Part shown: positions 1 through 10,912 of the stretch, piece after piece
Layout of the letters: each line of letters begins with the position of its first letter
Position numbering within the stretch: the first letter of the stretch is position 1
Assembly: GCA_026419785.1 (NCBI GenBank)
Contig: JAODTK010005522.1
Location: 186,001-250,000 of the forward strand
Source of the DNA: Sclerodactyla briareus
Lineage: Eukaryota > Echinodermata > Holothuroidea > Dendrochirotida > Sclerodactylidae
DNA: 64,000 nucleotides
Direction: 5' to 3'
Position numbers and translations under genes: made by a program
Notes under the pieces: model-generated
Databases searched by the model: none
What the model was told of the DNA's origin: nothing
What the model saw: only the letters and a program-made list of their open reading frames with translations

Positions 1-959
1 TATGCATTATCATTCTTCATACATACATTTTATTAATAACTACGATTTTGCAGACATGGCCCCAGTTTTGACTGGGTGCATATAGCTCACAACGCTCGGG
101 AAGTGCCTTTTTCGGCCATCTGGGAGGTTTGTAAAACCCAACATTTTATGGTACGCTCCGGCGCCAACCAATGTGGCGCTCCGCACTAGATAGTAACAAC
201 AAAGTTTGGTCTGCTTCCCTCCTAAATTTGTAGGCTTCCGCCGCCACTGGGCGCGAGCCTTCGAAAAGTGAGGGTGGGGGGGGGGGGAGGGGTCTTCGGG
301 AAGGGGGAGACAAAAGTGGACCTCACTTATACCATCCACAGAAAAAATCTCGCTCAGATGGATTTTTAGACAATTTTAGAGAGGAGTCATCTTGAAATTT
401 CCGAAGAGTGGAGGGAAAATCCCCTCATCAACCTTCATCCCCGCCCCCAGGGCCGCTCCCTCTGCATCAATTTCGATAATCTGATAGGCTGTTCGTGGTT
501 TATTATGAAAACAAAATAATTTAAGATTCCAACTTCCAAGAAAAAGAACATGAACTATGACAAACAAACAAAAATATTTGATCCATAATGAAAGATTAAA
601 ACTAGGTATACTCACTTTCAAATTGGTAATAACACAGGTAATACGGTATGAGACTTGGTCAGGAGTAAACGCATGCAAATTTCGAATGTTTCATTCCCTT
701 TCTCTCTCGTAGCCACTTACACAGGAGCGTAATTGGGACATTACGTTCTGGTTTGGCTAATTTGTGCAGAGATTCTACGTCACGGGATGTGACATAATAG
801 CTCCGTGGATGTAACATGCAGGTATAGACCACGGACGTCTAATTATTAACTGGAAGCCGGGTCTCGCAAATGTGCTGCTCTGAAAGGAAAAAAAAGTGCC
901 ACCCAGATGAACGCTCAATCATCCCAGAAAGCACAAAAACGTTGTTGAAAGGCTTCCGT
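1..959. other. No supported gene
   Basis: I see no recognisable gene here. A 14-base G run lies near 277-290 inside G-rich sequence. The reading frames across it are short, proline-rich by-products of that G/C-rich tract. The stretch from 500 to 950 is ordinary AT-rich sequence with no repeat I can pair elsewhere in the window. Confidence 0.5.
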
Positions 960-1165
960 CCAATGTTTTGAGGACATTCGGGCGAAGCCACCGAGTCTTG
1001 ATCTAGACGGAGACAAAACTTACCACCCGGAAGGTCGGGGTTCGAATTCCGGTCGCATAAAATGGTATCTATTGCATCCTCGCATCCTTAATGTGCTCTC
1101 AACGTCAGAGACTGGAGCGGGGAGAAACGAGGGTAGGCAATTTGCATATTGTCTTCTGTGTCTGA
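960..1165 (+). mobile_element. tRNA-derived SINE-like fragment
   Basis: A perfect RNA polymerase III B-box core (GGTTCGAATTCC) lies at about 1039-1050. A weak A-box-like stretch (TGATCTAGACGGAG) sits about 50 bp upstream. The spacing fits a tRNA-derived head, but the stems of a real tRNA do not form well, so a SINE head is more likely than a functional tRNA gene. The roughly 110 bp downstream would be the SINE body. I find no target duplication, and no second copy in the window confirms the family. Confidence 0.4.
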
Positions 1166-1674
1166 TTACCCCACTCCTCACATCACCTACCACTGAATGA
1201 AGAGACATAGAGAAAACTGTCTATCGGGACAAAAAAAAAGCCACTTAAAAAAACAATATGAAGAGCGTCTGGATGGTATTCGTTGAGGACGGCTACACCA
1301 ATAATCAGTAGCCAATTACCGCCCCACTGTTGAATATGCAAATGACCTTAACAGTTTCACACGCGTTTCAACCACTGTGATTTTTCTTCAGAACATGATC
1401 GGCTCCATGACATGCTAACTGATTCCGATTGCGGTATAACGGTGCATGAGCACGAGGTGCGTAGAACATTTTTTCCAAACTGAACCCATCGACGGCAGCC
1501 GGTCCTACAACCTCTCTTCGTGACTTTTAAAGAACTGTGAAATAGAACTGGCTCCTATTTTACTGATGGGACTGTCATTTTCAATCTGTCTTTTCAGCTT
1601 GTCAATGTCCCATCGTATGGAACCAATACTGTATAATCCCAGTTCCCAAAAAAAATCAAAATATAACTTGCATG

Positions 1675-3200
1675 AATGACCTTCGCCCAGTGGCACTCAC
1701 GGCTATCCCAATAAAGGTTTGTGAACGTGTCTTTCTAAACACGTTTAAGCCCTTGTTGCTCCATTCACTGACCCGTTCCAATTTGCATACCCTGGTCGTA
1801 GCTGTGAAAATGCGATTCTCCTGCTCCTCCAAATGTTATATTCCCATTTAGAGCAGAGAATAGCTCAGCTGCCGTGTCACGTTTTCAATTACCCTTCTTA
1901 TGCCTTAACACAATTCAGCCACACTCTCTTGTCACTAAGTTTGTGTGTGGATGTTCCCCATGGTATTGTTAGATGGTTTTGAACTATCTCACTGATAGGT
2001 CTCCTCTGTGAAAACTCAGTTTGACTTGCATTCGGAGCTTATCTCATCCAACACGGGTGCGCCACAAGGTACAGTTTTAGCACCCTTCTTTTTACATTGT
2101 ATACTTCTGATTGCAGATCTCTTGAGGAGGTATGTCCTGTTACCAAGTTCGCTGATGATAAGGCAATGGCTGGACTACATGGGGATGATGATAGGGCATG
2201 CCTCCGACAGCTGCAATCATTCGTTGATTATTGTGATTCAAACTTCCTACAATTGAATACCGCTAGACGAAGTAACAGAGCAACTCCCCACATGTGATGA
2301 TCAAAGGTCAGGAAATTGAACGTGTCTCCACATATAATATTTGGGTCGTGTGGAACACTACTACTTGGACGAGACAATATTGTGCTCTCGTAAGAAGCTA
2401 ATAGCAGATTTTATGTTCCAGAAGAATGGCTAATATCAATATGAAGTCAGTGATTTTAGACATGTTCTGGAGATATTGCCTGATAGGTTGGGGTGGGAAG
2501 ACACAAGAGAGAAGTTGATCGAATCGATGACATCATTGGGAAAGCTGAGAGGGTGATTGGGGTTTCCCAGTTGGCGACTGTCTCAGTTTACCAGTGCCTG
2601 CTTCAGTCGAAGCTAGACTCTATTTGGGTGTTGACATTGGATCGTCCTCTTTTATCATCATTTTTACGATAAACGTATTGGTAGAGGTATTGGTAGAATA
2701 GGCTTCCTCAGCTTAAGACTAACCGTACAGGAATTTCTTCTTACCCCGTGCAATGAAGCTTTTAAGGATGGGTTAATTCGTTAGATTTGGTTGTGACTTT
2801 TGTCTTGGGTGGCCCCCCCTTTTTTTTACTTTTTTCACCCTATTCTATATTCTTACCCTCTTATCTCCTAGGGTCTGTGGAAATTCCGTTACAGGATTTT
2901 TTTCTTACTCCGTGCAATGAAGCTTTTTAATGATGGGTTAATTCGTTAGATTTGGTTGTGACTTTTGTCTCGGGTAGTCCCCCCCCTTTACTTTATCCCC
3001 TATTCTATATTTTACCCTCTTTAATCTCTCTTGCGTCTTTGTACGTAATAGTATATATTTCTATTTATACACATGCATTTTCATGCGTTTCATTTTTGTT
3101 TTCACTTGCATGTGCGAGTGTACAATTGCCATTTAGGGAGCAAGGACGATGTCTACTATTCGTATTCTATTCTATTCATTCTATTCTATTCTATTCATTG
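1675..3200 (+). mobile_element. Decayed non-LTR retrotransposon (Jockey/CR1-type LINE), reverse transcriptase part
   Basis: This is the 3' half of a LINE ORF2, broken by several frameshifts. The blocks appear in the right order for a reverse transcriptase. First comes the DLRPVALT motif followed by KVCERVFLN (about 1679-1740). Next is TGAPQGTVLAPF, the conserved QG box, at about 2053-2090. The catalytic FADD box follows within KFADDKAMAG (about 2139-2170). A thumb/C-terminal part follows: GQEIERVSTYNI near 2310 and KAERVIGVSQ near 2540. The end matches the usual PRAxKLF-type terminus (about 2745-2770). The 3' region occurs twice (2728-2810 and 2890-2985), and the sequence ends in an ATTCT-type repeat near 3165-3200. 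No endonuclease domain is visible, so the copy is 5' truncated and certainly dead as written. Close clade assignment needs a phylogeny. Confidence 0.87.
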
Positions 3201-3204
3201 CCTT

Positions 3205-4245
3205 ATGCTAATATGTCGTATATAAGGTAAGGATTCGATTGCTGGACAAAAACGTGCAGTAAAACCAGGCTGCACCCTTGACGTTCTTGCAGAGGTTTGT
3301 TCATAGGTTCGGAAAAATGGAGCCGGTCTGGGACCCCTTCCCCCACCTCCGAGACTGTTGCATTACGCCATTTGTCACTGCGGATTTGGATCAAAACGAA
3401 AGCAAAGAAAGCCCTTGGTGATGGCCATTTTTGTCTGGATTTCATGATTTTCATAAGTGCCCTCTCGTGACCTAGCTGGGAACACACTTTCACAGCATCA
3501 GGTAATTATAGAAGGCTCGATCGAAAGTAATAGTCTTACAAAGAAAATCATCAGCTCCGGCCAGTTCCATAAAGCTGTAGCAGAAGGATAGTCCTGAAAT
3601 ATGGGGTGTTGGCTATTGAATTGCCATGCATGTACTCCCACGCATACTGGCCACCTACTTGAATCCTGATAACCTCGCCTGAATATTTGGAAAGGCTCCT
3701 CGCGCTGTCCAACGTAGATGTCAGTATTAGGATATGTCGAGGGTGAAACCACCATAGGCCAGGGTCATTACACCCCCCCCCCCCATGCTTCTCCTACATG
3801 ATGGGTCCATACGTGATGTTGTTTGCAGACAGCACGTGGTTGCGGCTCTTGGGGTATATACAGTGTGGCTTTGGCATGCCAGTGTGTGAGACTGGCAATG
3901 ACTCATCGGTGAACATGACTCCTGTTCATGCACTAGATTTATTTTTTTTGCAGGTCCAAGCCTCTTCCACTACCCGTCTAGGGAATCCCATGAACTATAG
4001 GGTACCGATGCAAACTTGGAGAATTGTAACTAGCTACATGATATTGCCGTTGCAATCTTTGCTATATCGCTGGCAAAACTGTATGATGTGACGGTTACCG
4101 GCTGATTTGTGACTGTCCACTGTGGAAAGAGTCGACAGACCACCAACTGTCCACTGTGTTCAGTTGCTATAGAACACAGCAGGGCGCCGCCTATAGCTCA
4201 GGTGGCGCCGTTTCGCGGTACCTCAGGGACTGTGAGGGTATGGCC
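3205..4245. other. No supported gene
   Basis: Short frames occur on both strands but none resembles a known domain. A 12-base C run lies near 3773-3784. Part of the stretch may be old transposon DNA, because GGTGGCGCC at 4200-4209 resembles the hAT-type terminal repeats described elsewhere in this window. Confidence 0.45.
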
Positions 4246-4251
4246 CCCGGC

Positions 4252-4540
4252 CCGGGGCGGCGCCAGGATTCCCCGAAGGGGCCAGAGGCCAGAGTTCCCC
4301 GACGGAGATGTAGGGGTCCAATTTCCTTTCCCCGATGAAGTTCAGCAGTATCGTTCCCCATAGTGCACCTCACCCCTACCCTATACACCACACCTTCATT
4401 ATTCATGTTTTCAATTTGCCTGTTTTCCCTTTTCCCTCCTTTTCTTTCTTTTTACTTCTCGCATTCGTAATTTCCCCTTCTCCGCTCCTCGAGGAAGGGG
4501 GGGGGGGGGGCGTGCCCCTCGGCCCCCGCTGGCTCGCCCC
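4252..4540. mobile_element. Internally deleted copy of the GACGGGG-rich hAT MITE (third copy)
   Basis: The left end (GGCGGCGCCAGGATTCCCC, 4257-4275) and right end (CCCCGCTGGCTCGCCCC, about 4525-4541) match the terminal repeats of the copies at 10921-11670 and 13091-13727. The internal block CTCACCCCTACCC...TTCATTATTCATGTTTTCA also aligns with theirs. Only about 290 bp remain of about 640-750 bp, so the middle is missing. I could not find a matching target duplication, which fits an older copy. Confidence 0.65.
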
Positions 4541-4544
4541 TCCA

Positions 4545-5925
4545 GGCTGGTCGCGTATCCGGAGGAGGCCGGGTGCTGGGAGCGGCTGGTGGATGCGTCT
4601 TGGCACATTCCATCATGTGTCCATAGTGATTGAGGAGTTGTTTCATTAATTTCCTTTCTGATTCAGTCGTACACTCCAGTATCAAATATACCTCCCCCCC
4701 TTACCTTCTGCTGCCCTTGCACACCCTCTCCAACCCCCTTCACTCTCCCCGAACTGTCCCATATATAATACCGTATCTGATCGCCAATAAACCGATATCC
4801 TTACTTGACATCAGTGCCTTGTTGACGGAGCAGCGCTCGGCAGCTATAAGTGTCCTCGATATTCCTGTGCGGATTACTGGAGCAGCTGTCTGAGACACTG
4901 ATAGAGTATTTGGGGTTTGGTCAACCTCCCACGCGGTCCAGTGAAAAGTATATTCTTCTTCTCATCGCCTTCCAACTGGTGAGGAGGTGGGAGGGTTCAC
5001 AATTATACCTACGCCTGAAACGTTCTCCTACCTCCTTTGGACTGCTTTCAGGGACGTTCGTTGTCGCTGATTGACGAGAAAGAAGAAATATGAAGTTTAT
5101 AATATCACTATTCATCATTAATTTTTTTCTTTAATTTTTTTTGAAAATAAAAGTGATGCTCTATTCTCGGCCTAGTCACCGAGTTCGTGAAAAGCGAGGG
5201 TGGAAGAGGCGGAAGGTGGGAGGGGGATACTTCACTCATAGTTCATTACAGGTGTGCCAAACTGCATGCTTCCCGACGGGGTAAGCGTTGCTCTATAACG
5301 GTAGGGTTGGACACCTACAATTATATATTTTAAATTCAGTTTTCAGTTTCGTAGCGGCAAGGAGAACGAACAAGAACTCAACTAGCGAGTGGATTCCTTT
5401 CCATATCTTGTGAGTATATCCAACTTTTGTAACAAAGAGAGACTCTTAAGATCACCTAAATGAGGTATTCGTTTCTGAGCATGCAAGTAGCAGAAAAAAT
5501 GGACCTAACCACACACCAACACTCCGACTGTGCTGTCTATGAGGTTTCAAGTAACACGTCTCTTCTTTGGTCATTAACTACTGCAAAATAATACCTGTGT
5601 CTATCAATCGTTACTTTCCTCGAAATGGAGGGTTTCTATCTGCTTATCCTGGTAATGAGCATCACAATCCTGTTGGATTATTATATGTATTTTCAAAACC
5701 ATTAGCTCCTCCAGGATTGAAACACTATGGAAACAAAAGTTAATGATGCCGAGGTCCACAACCAAGCATATAACGAGTGAGTAACATGAAATGTTTGGTC
5801 GCGTGGTTAGACACACAGACGAAGATCTTGCCTTCACGGTATTCCTCTGGGCTTTAATCAGTATTTTTTGAAGCTGGTTCCCCTTTTGACAGAGAAACAT
5901 AACTGGAGATGCGAGTGATGGATGT
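4545..5925. other. No supported gene
   Basis: This is ordinary AT-rich sequence with C-rich tracts near 4691-4760. Candidate frames (for example 4630-4893 and 5604-5900 on the minus strand) have no recognisable domain and look random. Confidence 0.45.
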
Positions 5926-6179
5926 GTTTTAGTACGTCATTGTAAATGACTTATTGGTTTATTGCAACACGACGAGTCGGTTCCTACGAAGAACTGACCC
6001 GGTCAAAGGAATTCCAAGCAGATTCACCAAGTAGTTTTGCACAGAAACGCACAAAACTCCCGCATTACGCCAACCCCCTTAATGTTCCCTTGCGAAGATA
6101 TATTAAGATATGAAATTTATCAGAATTTTAGAGCTTTTTTAACCCTTTTACATAGGACAATAGCTGGCGGCGTGTAGCA

Positions 6180-6545
6180 GGTGGGTTATTACGTCATTGA
6201 GGTCAGGTAATGTCCCCAGATGTAGTCACCTAGACGAAACAAAACTTTCCATACAACCTTGCTCTGGAATGTTTCGGTTGCCAAGATTAGAATAAAGCTT
6301 CCTCATGTGACCTCAATGACCTGACCTGACACCTAAAACAATGGGGTCCATCTTCACCATATGTGCAAACCACAACCTATATGGAACTAATAGATTCTTG
6401 GCCTTCATTAGGTATTGTGCTGACGAGGTTTTTGAGCTTTATCTTGTCGTGACCCTTGATGACCTCGAATTGGCACTAAAAACAATAGGGTTCATCCTCA
6501 CCACATGAGCTCCCCCGTGCCTAATGTGAACTTGATGCATGCTTG
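6180..6545. repeat. Degenerate repeat with 'ACAATRGGGTTCATC' phrases
   Basis: Two imperfect units are visible. One contains CTAAAACAATGGGGTCCATCTTCACCATATG (6333-6363, split here in words: an ACAATGGGGTCCATC core followed by TTCACCA). The second contains ACAATAGGGTTCATC followed by CTCACCA (6481-6510). Both are preceded by TGACCT-rich text, and the spacing is about 150 bp. Similar TGACC/GGGTCAAG phrases recur at 9.8-10.3 kb and 49.8-52.1 kb, so this looks like a dispersed degenerate tandem-repeat family. Confidence 0.5.
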
Positions 6546-6587
6546 TGTTGTTTAGATATCGTGCTGACAAGGGGTGTCACCCCCCAC

Positions 6588-6660
6588 ATACACACAAACA
6601 CACACACACACGCACACACACACATCACCACACACGACCCACAGATATCACACATACAAC
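6588..6660. repeat. (CA)n microsatellite
   Basis: A CA-rich simple repeat (CACACACAAACACACACACACAC-like, interrupted by CG and CC). The apparent reading frames across it (His/Thr-rich on plus, Val/Cys-rich on minus) are simple-repeat artefacts. Confidence 0.9.
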
Positions 6661-6769
6661 AGACATACTGCATAGATTCTGTTGCCTTCGGCAAGGAGCT
6701 TCGAACACGCCTAATTTCCAAGTAGAAAAATCCCATTCTCAAATCCAAGATAGCCGTCCTTGAGCGCAT

Positions 6770-7400
6770 GTGCCACGCCCACTTTCCACCATCCGATATT
6801 TTATAGTGATGAAGTCTCTATTGTGCACTCATTTCCTGTTTCTAACACCTCAAAATTGCAGAGGCATGAATCCCCCTCAGATACTATTCTCTAATATACT
6901 CTCTAAACACGCAATGAGCACGGGAACAACTTTTACGTAAGTAGTTTCACCATATCACAAAACAAAACATGTAACTATTTGAATTTGATGAGTCCTCTAC
7001 CCAGCTGCCTGTTATTGCGACAAACAACGGAGGGCAAGGAGCTACCAATCGAACCAATCAGAATAGAGTCATTGCGAAAATGGTAGCTTGGGTTTCAGAA
7101 TCCAATATATCGGACACCCTGCCAGTTTCCGGGTTATTCGAACCATTGTTGGAAAGTTGTTTTGCCCAACAAGACACTCACCGTAGCGGGGTGGGTGCGT
7201 TGCGGCGGCGGCTTCGTTGGCAGCAACAGCGGTGGTAGTACCGACGGTGGCGGTTGTGATGTCATTTAGAGCGGGGCGGCGACAAAGTGAAAACCATAAT
7301 CTCCCCACCTGAACACAATCTACCACATTTCCATATAATGACCCCCACCGGCCATCCAACCGCTTGGAAACAGATTCTTGATGAAACCATCTGATTGGCG
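6770..7400. other. No supported gene; GGC-rich patch
   Basis: Nothing recognisable. A GCGGCGGCGGCTTCG patch at 7202-7245 gives an Ala-rich minus-strand frame (Ala/Thr/Val run) that I treat as low complexity. Confidence 0.4.
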
Positions 7401-7412
7401 TGTTGCAACCGT

Positions 7413-7420
7413 GGGGGGGT

Positions 7421-7470
<50 letters not shown>
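7413..7470. repeat. Very long poly-G tract
   Basis: Seven Gs, a single T at 7420, then about 50 consecutive Gs to 7470. Runs this long are rare in genomes and are often collapsed or extended by sequencing, so the exact length is unreliable. The tract could form G-quadruplexes. Confidence 0.9.
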
Positions 7471-7471
<1 letters not shown>

Positions 7472-7474
7472 TCT

Positions 7475-8050
7475 CTTGTTACGTATAGGCCGTACTATCC
7501 CCTTCTGTTATCGCGTTCCTCTATAATGATTGCCGGATGAGGGGGCGGGGGCGTGGTGGAATTGGTGAGAGTATAGCGTCGTACGTGACTCCGTGGTGGG
7601 CACTGTGCTAATAGTGTTGAAGTGTCGTCCACCTCTCCGCAGCGGCCGCCGTAGGCCTAATCAATCCGGTTTGTTCCTCGACACCCTCGCTTCAATTTGA
7701 TCTCCATAAGTCTTTCTTTTCAAAATATTCGGTCGGTGTCAGTTTAGGTGGTCATGGTGAAAATGATCCCAAGTAACGCAGGTCCGATAACGTGAACTTT
7801 GAGTTGACCCCTGTAAGCCAGAGTCCAGAGGTCATATAGTGACACCACTATCTAAACCCCCTGAAATGCTATATTATTTGAATACCAACAAAAGGTTATG
7901 ATTTCTCTGCCACGTTACAAATATGCGCATCGAGCTGTTCTTCTTTTCGGGAAAGTGGGGCCAGCCCGGCGTCTACCGAAATCACTTCACATATAGTTCT
8001 AAGCTATTATGTACTTCAGCCAAATTTAACTAAATTGAAATATTCTTGTA
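7475..8050. other. No supported gene
   Basis: Unique-looking sequence with a GGGGGCGGGGGCGTGG patch near 7540. No domain, RNA or paired repeat was recognised. Confidence 0.45.
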
Positions 8051-8054
8051 CCTT

Positions 8055-8432
8055 TATTTACTTTACATAACCCTCTGTTGTGCTTCCACCCGAAAGTGCT
8101 TCAGCTGCCTAAGGTAATCCTCAGTCGGGAATTGTAGAGGTTCCAGTTTCTGGTGTGGAAGGACACCGGGCCGCAGCTCGCCTACTCTTTTCGAAGAGTG
8201 CCCTGAGTACCGAGGCAGGGTGAAAATTCCTGCTCCCGGGATCCGCCATTTAATGTCCCCATCCGACAGACGAGAGTGTAGCTCACCCATGCAGCCACTT
8301 TCCTACACGAGAAAGGATCGGGTGAGAGTTGGTGTCTGTGACGACAACCGGGGTTGAACATGGGACCTCAGGCATTGCAGGCGGGGCCCTCTACCGTTCC
8401 TGCCACCTCACCTCTATTCCAATTTTAAAAAG
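8055..8432 (-). mobile_element. tRNA-derived SINE with a conserved animal SINE core
   Basis: Read on the minus strand, the element begins near 8430 with a tRNA-like head. The A-box-like text is GTGGCAGGAACGGTAGAGG, and the B box is GGTCCCATGTTCAACCCC (near 8345-8365). The body follows. It carries GGATGGGGACATTAAATGG (about 8255-8275), then CACTCTTCGAAAAGAGTAGG (about 8185-8204) and GGCCCGGTGTCC (about 8160-8172). These three phrases resemble the core shared by a widespread group of animal tRNA-SINEs; that resemblance is from memory of the family. The 3' end is AAAGTAAATAAAGGTAC. The apparent 75-residue minus frame 8063-8290 lies entirely inside the SINE body and is not a gene. Confidence 0.75.
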
Positions 8433-8434
8433 TC

Positions 8435-8925
8435 GATTTTTTTTCGAACGTAAATGTGGGACCTGTCCTTACGCGAGCCTGTAGCTCTGCGTTGCCTGAT
8501 TTCTGTACAATTTATCTCACCATTCTTGAAAACTTCAACTTTTCAGTATTTTTTCGGGTTTTAGGTGGCCGAAGAGTATAGAAACCTCACAAGGAAACTT
8601 CAAAAATCTTCTCCCAAACTATCAATCAATCATCAAAATAATAAGTGAATTTGGGGTCATATTGGAATATGTCCAATTCATTTGCTCAAGTCACTAAATA
8701 CACTACGCAGCCATCTGATTGAAAGCCGGGATACCAATTTCGGGCAAATATTGATCCATGACAGCCTTTAATATTCCACATCTTCTTACTATTTGTGGGG
8801 CCGGCCGGGCTCTGGGCGATAATAGTACAGGAGTTACACTGATCACTGGCGACTGGTCTGACCGTGGCACTGACAATGGTCTACGTGCGGAGGGGAAGCT
8901 CTGGCTTTGGCACCATCGTGTTTTC
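8435..8925. other. No supported gene
   Basis: AT-rich sequence with no feature recognised. The frame starting near 8758 runs into the GC-rich foldback element and is not convincing. Confidence 0.45.
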
Positions 8926-8926
8926 C

Positions 8927-9582
8927 CTCAGGCGGCGTTTCCATGCACGCGGGCGGGCGGGCGTCCTAAAATCGCTCACGTTATTTCAATGAACCGTTTC
9001 CCTGCACGATGTGTCAACGCGGCGGGCGGGCGGGGATTTTCTCGAATCGGTCATGTAGCGATTTTTTCGCCCCGCCCGCTTGTCCGCGTGGTATTTCGTA
9101 TCGATTTTCACGGGGATTTCCCTGCAATCTTACTGGCTTGTAGCGCGCATAATGGAGAGTAGAGGACACTTTAATGTTCAAATAATGTTCCACAACAACA
9201 TTCAATAACTGTTTCCACACTAGGGATGAATTTTATACAGATTGTCTCAATTTTCCCACCGCCAAACACTATTTGAACACATATTTACATGTTTAAAACC
9301 AGTCAAGTATTGCTTAATTAAATCTCCCAAAACTGTCAAATTTTGAAGTTTTAATCTGGGGTGGGGCCGTAATCGTTGACTTTTAGAACAATGTTTTTTC
9401 AGAAAAATGAACACCGTTTTTAAGGTTTTAAAAACACTAGTATGCGGTCCGTGTTTGATAACTAATATAGAAAATAATAATATAATAATCATAATACTAA
9501 TAATAATAATATAATACTAAATAAAACGCCCAACGCCCGCCCCCCGCCCGACCGCCCGCGTGCATGGCAACGCGGCGTAGTT
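8927..9582. mobile_element. GC-rich terminal-inverted-repeat (foldback) element, copy 1
   Basis: The left end GCGGCGTTTCCATGCACGCG (8932-8951) and the right end CGCGTGCATGGCAACGCGGC (9557-9576) form an inverted repeat extended by GCGGGCGGGCGGGCG-type sequence. The left arm contains a second sub-copy, with the common phrases AAAATCGCTCA, GGTCATGTAGCGATTTTT and GTCCGCGTGGTATTTC. The interior is AT-rich and ends in AAT/ATA-rich simple sequence. Two further copies lie in tandem at 35.8-37.7 kb. No transposase is present, so it is non-autonomous. The superfamily is unassigned because no target duplication is clear. Confidence 0.75.
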
Positions 9583-9631
9583 CCACAGGTTCACGCCAAT
9601 CAGCTATTTGTAATTTAATGTCAGGTATGAG

Positions 9632-9713
9632 GTATGTATGTATGTAGTATGTATGTATGTATTAATGGTATGATGTATTTATGTAGATGTACGTATTGTA
9701 TGTATGTATGTAA

Positions 9714-9751
<38 letters not shown>

Positions 9752-9795
9752 ATTATGTATGTAGTATGGATGGATGGATGTTATGTAGGTTATGT
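9632..9795. repeat. TATG microsatellite around a 37-base poly-G tract
   Basis: TATG/TAGG repeats flank a pure G run from 9714 to 9750. The poly-proline frame on the minus strand is an artefact of this run. Confidence 0.9.
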
Positions 9796-9814
9796 ATGTA
9801 ATGTATTTGACAAC

Positions 9815-10570
9815 TGACAACTTGTTAACATGATAACCCGACCCCACCTGGATGGCTTATTGACGCTCTATTTTGGTCAATCCGTTGTTGTTAACACGGT
9901 AAATCAACCCGTTGGCAATGGGTTCCCCCATGACTAGTGCATAAACTCTGTTAATAGTTTTAGCTTTTTGGGATCGAGTCAGTGGTTATCTGAGGTTACC
10001 ATAGGTCCGAAGTTTGAAAATTTGTAAACAAATTGAGCGTACTCCTACCCCACCTGGATGGATGAAGCTATACTTGGTATGGGTATTTCCCCTATCCATA
10101 TTGTTTTGGGTCAAGATCAAAGAATGTATGGTTACGAGAACCTGAAGTTCGGAAACCTTGTGGAAACTTATACTACTGGAAGTACATAAACTTTTTTTTC
10201 TGTTTGGGTTCAGGGAAAAGGTCATATGTGGTCAACAGAGGTTGAAGTTTTCGAAAAAATCCTTTTAAAAAATCCGAAAAGTCCTAATACTCTGTCTGGT
10301 CACGGTACAATTTAGTGTTTAAATTTTCTCTAGAGTACACATGGTTCAGCGAAAAACGGGAAATGTGCAAAAACTTGATATGTTGCCCACAATAGGATGC
10401 CACAATTCCCTATTTGTTCTTGTGTCTGGGCAATAAGTTTCTGAAAATGAGTCATGAACTTGATCACTGAGTCTCTTGGCTAACTATAGCTTGGTATAGC
10501 GTCACTGAAGAATGTACGGTAGCTTGTTTCAGACCATTTAGATTCGGAGAAGATATTCAAGTGGTGCATA
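9815..10570. repeat. Degenerate tandem repeat, 'CACGATAACC...CCACCTGGATGG' family
   Basis: At least two units begin with ACATGATAACCCGACCCCACC (word pair ATAACC + CCCCACCTGGATGG, 9830-9855, and CCCCACCTGGATGGATGAAG, 10049-10068). They continue with TACTTGGTATG, TATTGTTTTGGGTCAAG and a GGTTACGAGAACCTGAAG-like phrase. The same consensus recurs many times at 49.8-52.1 kb. The unit is roughly 180-220 bp and heavily diverged. Confidence 0.6.
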
Positions 10571-10574
10571 AGTG

Positions 10575-10910
10575 TTTATGGCACTTATTAGTACAACACA
10601 CCTTTTACTGCCTTATATTGTTCCGGTCTGAAAAGAACCAAAAATGTAATTAGTACAGTATAGGCTAGACTGCTACTGTCATGGCGGCCTATTAATGTGC
10701 AGCAGTCCAGTGTGGGGAATTCGCCTATAATTGGCAGTGATACTCACAAAACGTTTTTTTTTTTAACACCAAAAACATTTGTTTTTAATATGCAGTAGAC
10801 GTTCACAGCTGTTGTTTATCAAATGCTACAGCAGCATGTGTCTAGGTAGGGGCCCATAAATTGCATTTATTTGTCTATAGGAAGGTGAGGCTAGGACTGA
10901 GGGCGCATTT
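10575..10910. other. No supported gene
   Basis: AT-rich, unremarkable sequence just upstream of the hAT MITE. Confidence 0.45.
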
Positions 10911-10912
10911 CC

